NCBI GenBank assembly: GCA_033980235.1
Contig: CM067067.1
Location: 23,312,603 to 23,376,602, forward strand
Source of the DNA: Diadema setosum
Lineage: Eukaryota > Echinodermata > Echinoidea > Diadematoida > Diadematidae
DNA length: 64,000 nt
Direction: 5' to 3'
This document shows, in pieces, positions 61,347-64,000 of this stretch. Position 1 is the stretch's first letter. Every line of letters begins with the position of its first letter. A program made the position numbers and the translations under genes. Below the pieces are notes generated by a model. That model had not been told where the DNA came from. It ran no database searches and saw nothing but the letters and a program-made list of their open reading frames with translations.

Positions 61347-62402
61347 AGCTCACCTGAGCCAAAGGCTCAAGTGAGCTATTGCGATCGCCCTTCGTCCGGC
61401 GTCCGTCGTGCGTCGTCCGTCGTCCGTCGTGCGTAAACTTTTTACATTTTCATCTTCTTCTTGAAAACCCCAAGACCGATTTCCATCAAACTTGGCAGAT
61501 AGCATCCCTAGGGGGTTAGGAACTCAATTTGTTAAAATGGGCACCATGCCCCACCCAGGGGGCCCCCAGGGGGGCCCAAACCCCCCAAAATTAAGGAATC
61601 TGTAAAAATCTTCTTCTCTAGAACCAGAAGTGATAGAGCTAAGTTAATACTATGAGTTAGTACATTGATGACTGTAGTTTCAAGTTTGTTCATAGCAGAA
61701 TCAGGGGTGCCCCCCTTGGGACCCAGGGGAGGGGGGTGGGGAGCGGTCCTAATGGGGCCTAAATTGTACATTTTCATCTTCTTCTTGAGAACCCCATGAC
61801 CCATTTTCACCAAACTTGGCAGGTAGCATCCCTAGGGGGTTAGGATCTCAATCTGTTAAAATGGGCACCATGCCCCACCCAGGGGGCCCCAGGGGCCCCC
61901 AAACCCCCCAAAATGAAGAAATCTTTAAAAATCTTCTCTAGAATCAGAAGTTATAGAGCTAAGATAATACTATGAGTGAGTACATTAATGACTGTAGTTT
62001 TAAGTTTGTTCATAGCAGATCCGGGGGTGCCCCTCTTGGGGGTGGGGGGGGGGGGGGGGGAAGGTCCGAATGGGGGCCTGAATTGTACATTTTCATCTTC
62101 TTCCTGAAAACCTCATGACGGATTTTTGTCAAACTTGGCAGGTAGCATCCCTAGGGGGTCAGGATCTCAATTTATCAAAATGGGCACCATGTCCCACCCA
62201 GGGGGCCCCAGGGGGCCCCAGGGGGCCCCAATCTCCCCAAATTAAGGAATCTTACAAAAATTTTTTTTTTATTGTACATTTTCATCTTCTACTTGAGAAT
62301 GCCTGGTCAAATTTTAGTAGAGCTGTGAATAATTTAGATTAGTGACTGCGTGAAAGGTGAACTTGCGATACTCAGGTGAGCGCTAGACCCGCGGGTCTCT
62401 TG
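61347..62402. mobile_element. TIR element with terminal hairpins and three 320-base tandem units
   Basis: The left end gctcacctgag is the exact inverse of ctcaggtgagc near 62372-62382. The left end also forms a hairpin (agctcacctgagcc-aaa-ggctcaagtgagct), and the right end holds the perfect palindrome agacccgcgggtct at 62385-62398. Inside are a GTCC/GTCGT array and three copies (about 61448, 61768 and 62087) of a unit with cattttcatcttcttcttga, tcaaacttggcag and agcatccctagggggt. No coding frame. Confidence 0.75.
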
Positions 62403-62861
62403 TTATTTCACTCGGCGTGTATTGCAGTATGCATTCATTGTAGCCATTTGTGTTGTCAAAATAATAATAATGGCAGCTTATACTGTTTCATATCAATGAA
62501 AATCAAAATTTAAAAAGTATGTTTCTTCGCTTATTTACATCGCACTTTGTATTTTTAGGCTGATGGGCAGTTTATATTAAAATTGCACACAAGGACTGTT
62601 TTCAATTTGAAAGTCACATTTTGTCGTACTGACTGGCAAGATGTCTACCTTTTTGATGTTGATGTATTGACACTGATATTTGTAATTGTGCCCACTGGTA
62701 CCCTCACTCTCCTATAATTGTTGGTTTGTTTTCTAAACCAAAGCATTCTGGTTCCATTCGAGTACTAGTTTGGTTAGTGTCCACTACCTGTATTGGAATA
62801 CAGTGATAGACTTATCTGTGACTACTCAGTAACAATATATGTATGATATATGTTACCAGTC

Positions 62862-62984
62862 CAAGGCCCCGTTTTATCAAAAGATATAATCAATTATAAA
62901 TGTCCTTACCACACAGGCTGCCATAGACTTACTGTAGAAATCAACTATATAATCAAATATAGCTCTTCATAAAGCAAGGCCTAA
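62862..62984. mobile_element. GGCCCCGTTTTATC MITE, copy 2
   Basis: aaggccccgttttatcaaaa at the left and tcttcataaagcaaggcct at the right, with the core cacacaggctgccatagact; same family as 12728-12850. Confidence 0.7.
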
Positions 62985-64000
62985 GAAGATTCATTTGTAC
63001 ATTCAGCATTAGTTGGTATTTCCATCAAAATCATTAATAAGTATACTTCTGCTGTCAGTGTAGTTCATCGATATGATTCACAGTGCACTTAGCAATATCT
63101 TTGTATGAAAAGATGGTCGCTTGGAAATTATCTTTGGTATTACGTGATATCTGTGGGTTGTGGTGATCATTGATTTAATTCAAACCACGAATAGATATTA
63201 TGAAATAATTTAGGGTATGTGGCAGCATTACATCACTTCATTTGCTTAGCTGTGTCTTGTGCCATGCTTATCTTCAGTTACGTATAATAATTATGTTTTT
63301 TAAGTGTCGTTGTGGCAATGTACATATATATAAATATATATTTAGCTATGAGTATAGTTGTACTAGTATTTGTGTTTTGTATTTGTAAAGTTAGTGAAAA
63401 GAGAGCTGTTATTTTATTTGCATGCTTGCACAAAAAAGAAATAACAAATTGCATTGTAGTTCATCTATATAGAGGCTGTTTATGATGTGAATGAAGGCTA
63501 GCATATAAAGTAAGCAATGTTGGGTGAAGTTGAAGTCAGTTATTCCTTGTAGTGTCAGTGTATTGAGACAGCTGCTTTGATTACCCTAGAAAATACCTCA
63601 TGAATGCTCATACTTTATAGTTCCAAAGTGACTGCTACACAAAGTAGCTTTCATTGTGACAGTTGTTGCGGATAGGCCGAGGAGAAGATGGTTGCACTGT
63701 TTGGTTACCACACGCAGCTGGTCATTTTTATTTTTTCACCAAAAAGAAAATGGAAACATGAAGTAACAAGTAACAGAAGAGGAACAGTGCATTGTCAGCT
63801 GAGCATGGCAAAATGAATGAATGTTTCTCTGCACACGTAGAAGCATATAACAGGACCGTGGAACATTTCATAGTTGGGGAGGGAAAGTGCTTGTGGTTGG
63901 TTGGGTTAATCTAAGGGGTTCAATGCTCCTTACCCCCCTTCCCCTTCGACAGGAAGAAACTTGGGCTGGAGCCCTCTGATTTCATCGGTTTTCTTGCATT
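62985..64000. other. distal downstream DNA without recognised gene
   Basis: AT-rich, with no canonical splice-bounded coding exon seen. It may be far 3' UTR of the GRINA-like transcript or intergenic. Confidence 0.4.

Noticed and set aside
61532..62342. Pro/Gly-rich frames on both strands
   Set aside because: They fall in the triplicated 320-base units and their G/C runs; no conserved domain or splice support.
1..64000. tRNA and rRNA genes
   Set aside because: No A-box/B-box pair in tRNA spacing and no conserved rRNA core was recognised by eye; a covariance-model scan would be decisive.

Overview
This window is eukaryotic genomic DNA from an invertebrate animal: AT-rich, intron-rich, and packed with short non-autonomous DNA transposons. 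The recurrent word taggccta, the GTCCGTCC and GGTCAAAGGTC repeats, and the many TIR elements resemble marine deuterostome genomes. An echinoderm such as a sea urchin or sea star is my best guess, but only an inference. There are no bacterial operons, CRISPR arrays, rRNA genes or convincing tRNA genes.

Only one gene is well supported. A plus-strand gene of the TMBIM / Lifeguard (BAX-inhibitor-1) family, closest in layout to GRINA (TMBIM3) and RECS1 (TMBIM1), runs from an ATG at 30061 to a TGA at 58034. It has 11 coding exons, and every boundary is GT-AG with matching phase. The spliced protein is 348 residues: a Pro/Tyr/Gly-rich cytosolic N-terminus, then seven predicted membrane spans with the two family aspartates (D305, D332).

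Region by region: 1-3.8 kb looks like the 3' end and long 3' UTR of an unidentified plus-strand gene (weak). 3.8-30 kb is intergenic and full of nested TIR elements: a hAT-like MITE, several TA-flanked Tc1/mariner/pogo-like elements, a large CAGGG-ended element at 14.1-18.4 kb, and a satellite-filled element nested in a Tigger-like one at 21.5-24.0 kb. 30-58 kb is the GRINA-like gene. Its 11-kb first intron holds two unexplained motif fields: GTTTCGGAGGCTTCA plus GTTAAC at 32.4-36.4 kb, and GGTAACGTATCTGG at 37.1-39.0 kb. 58-64 kb is the gene's 3' side, with a foldback element, a PIF/Harbinger derivative keeping two decayed ORF ends, and a triplicated 320-bp repeat element.

The interest lies in the repeat architecture rather than in a new protein system. 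Several MITE families occur twice or more inside introns of the same gene, and some copies flank single exons, so intron-intron pairing is possible. All repeat boundaries were read by eye and are approximate by a few bases.
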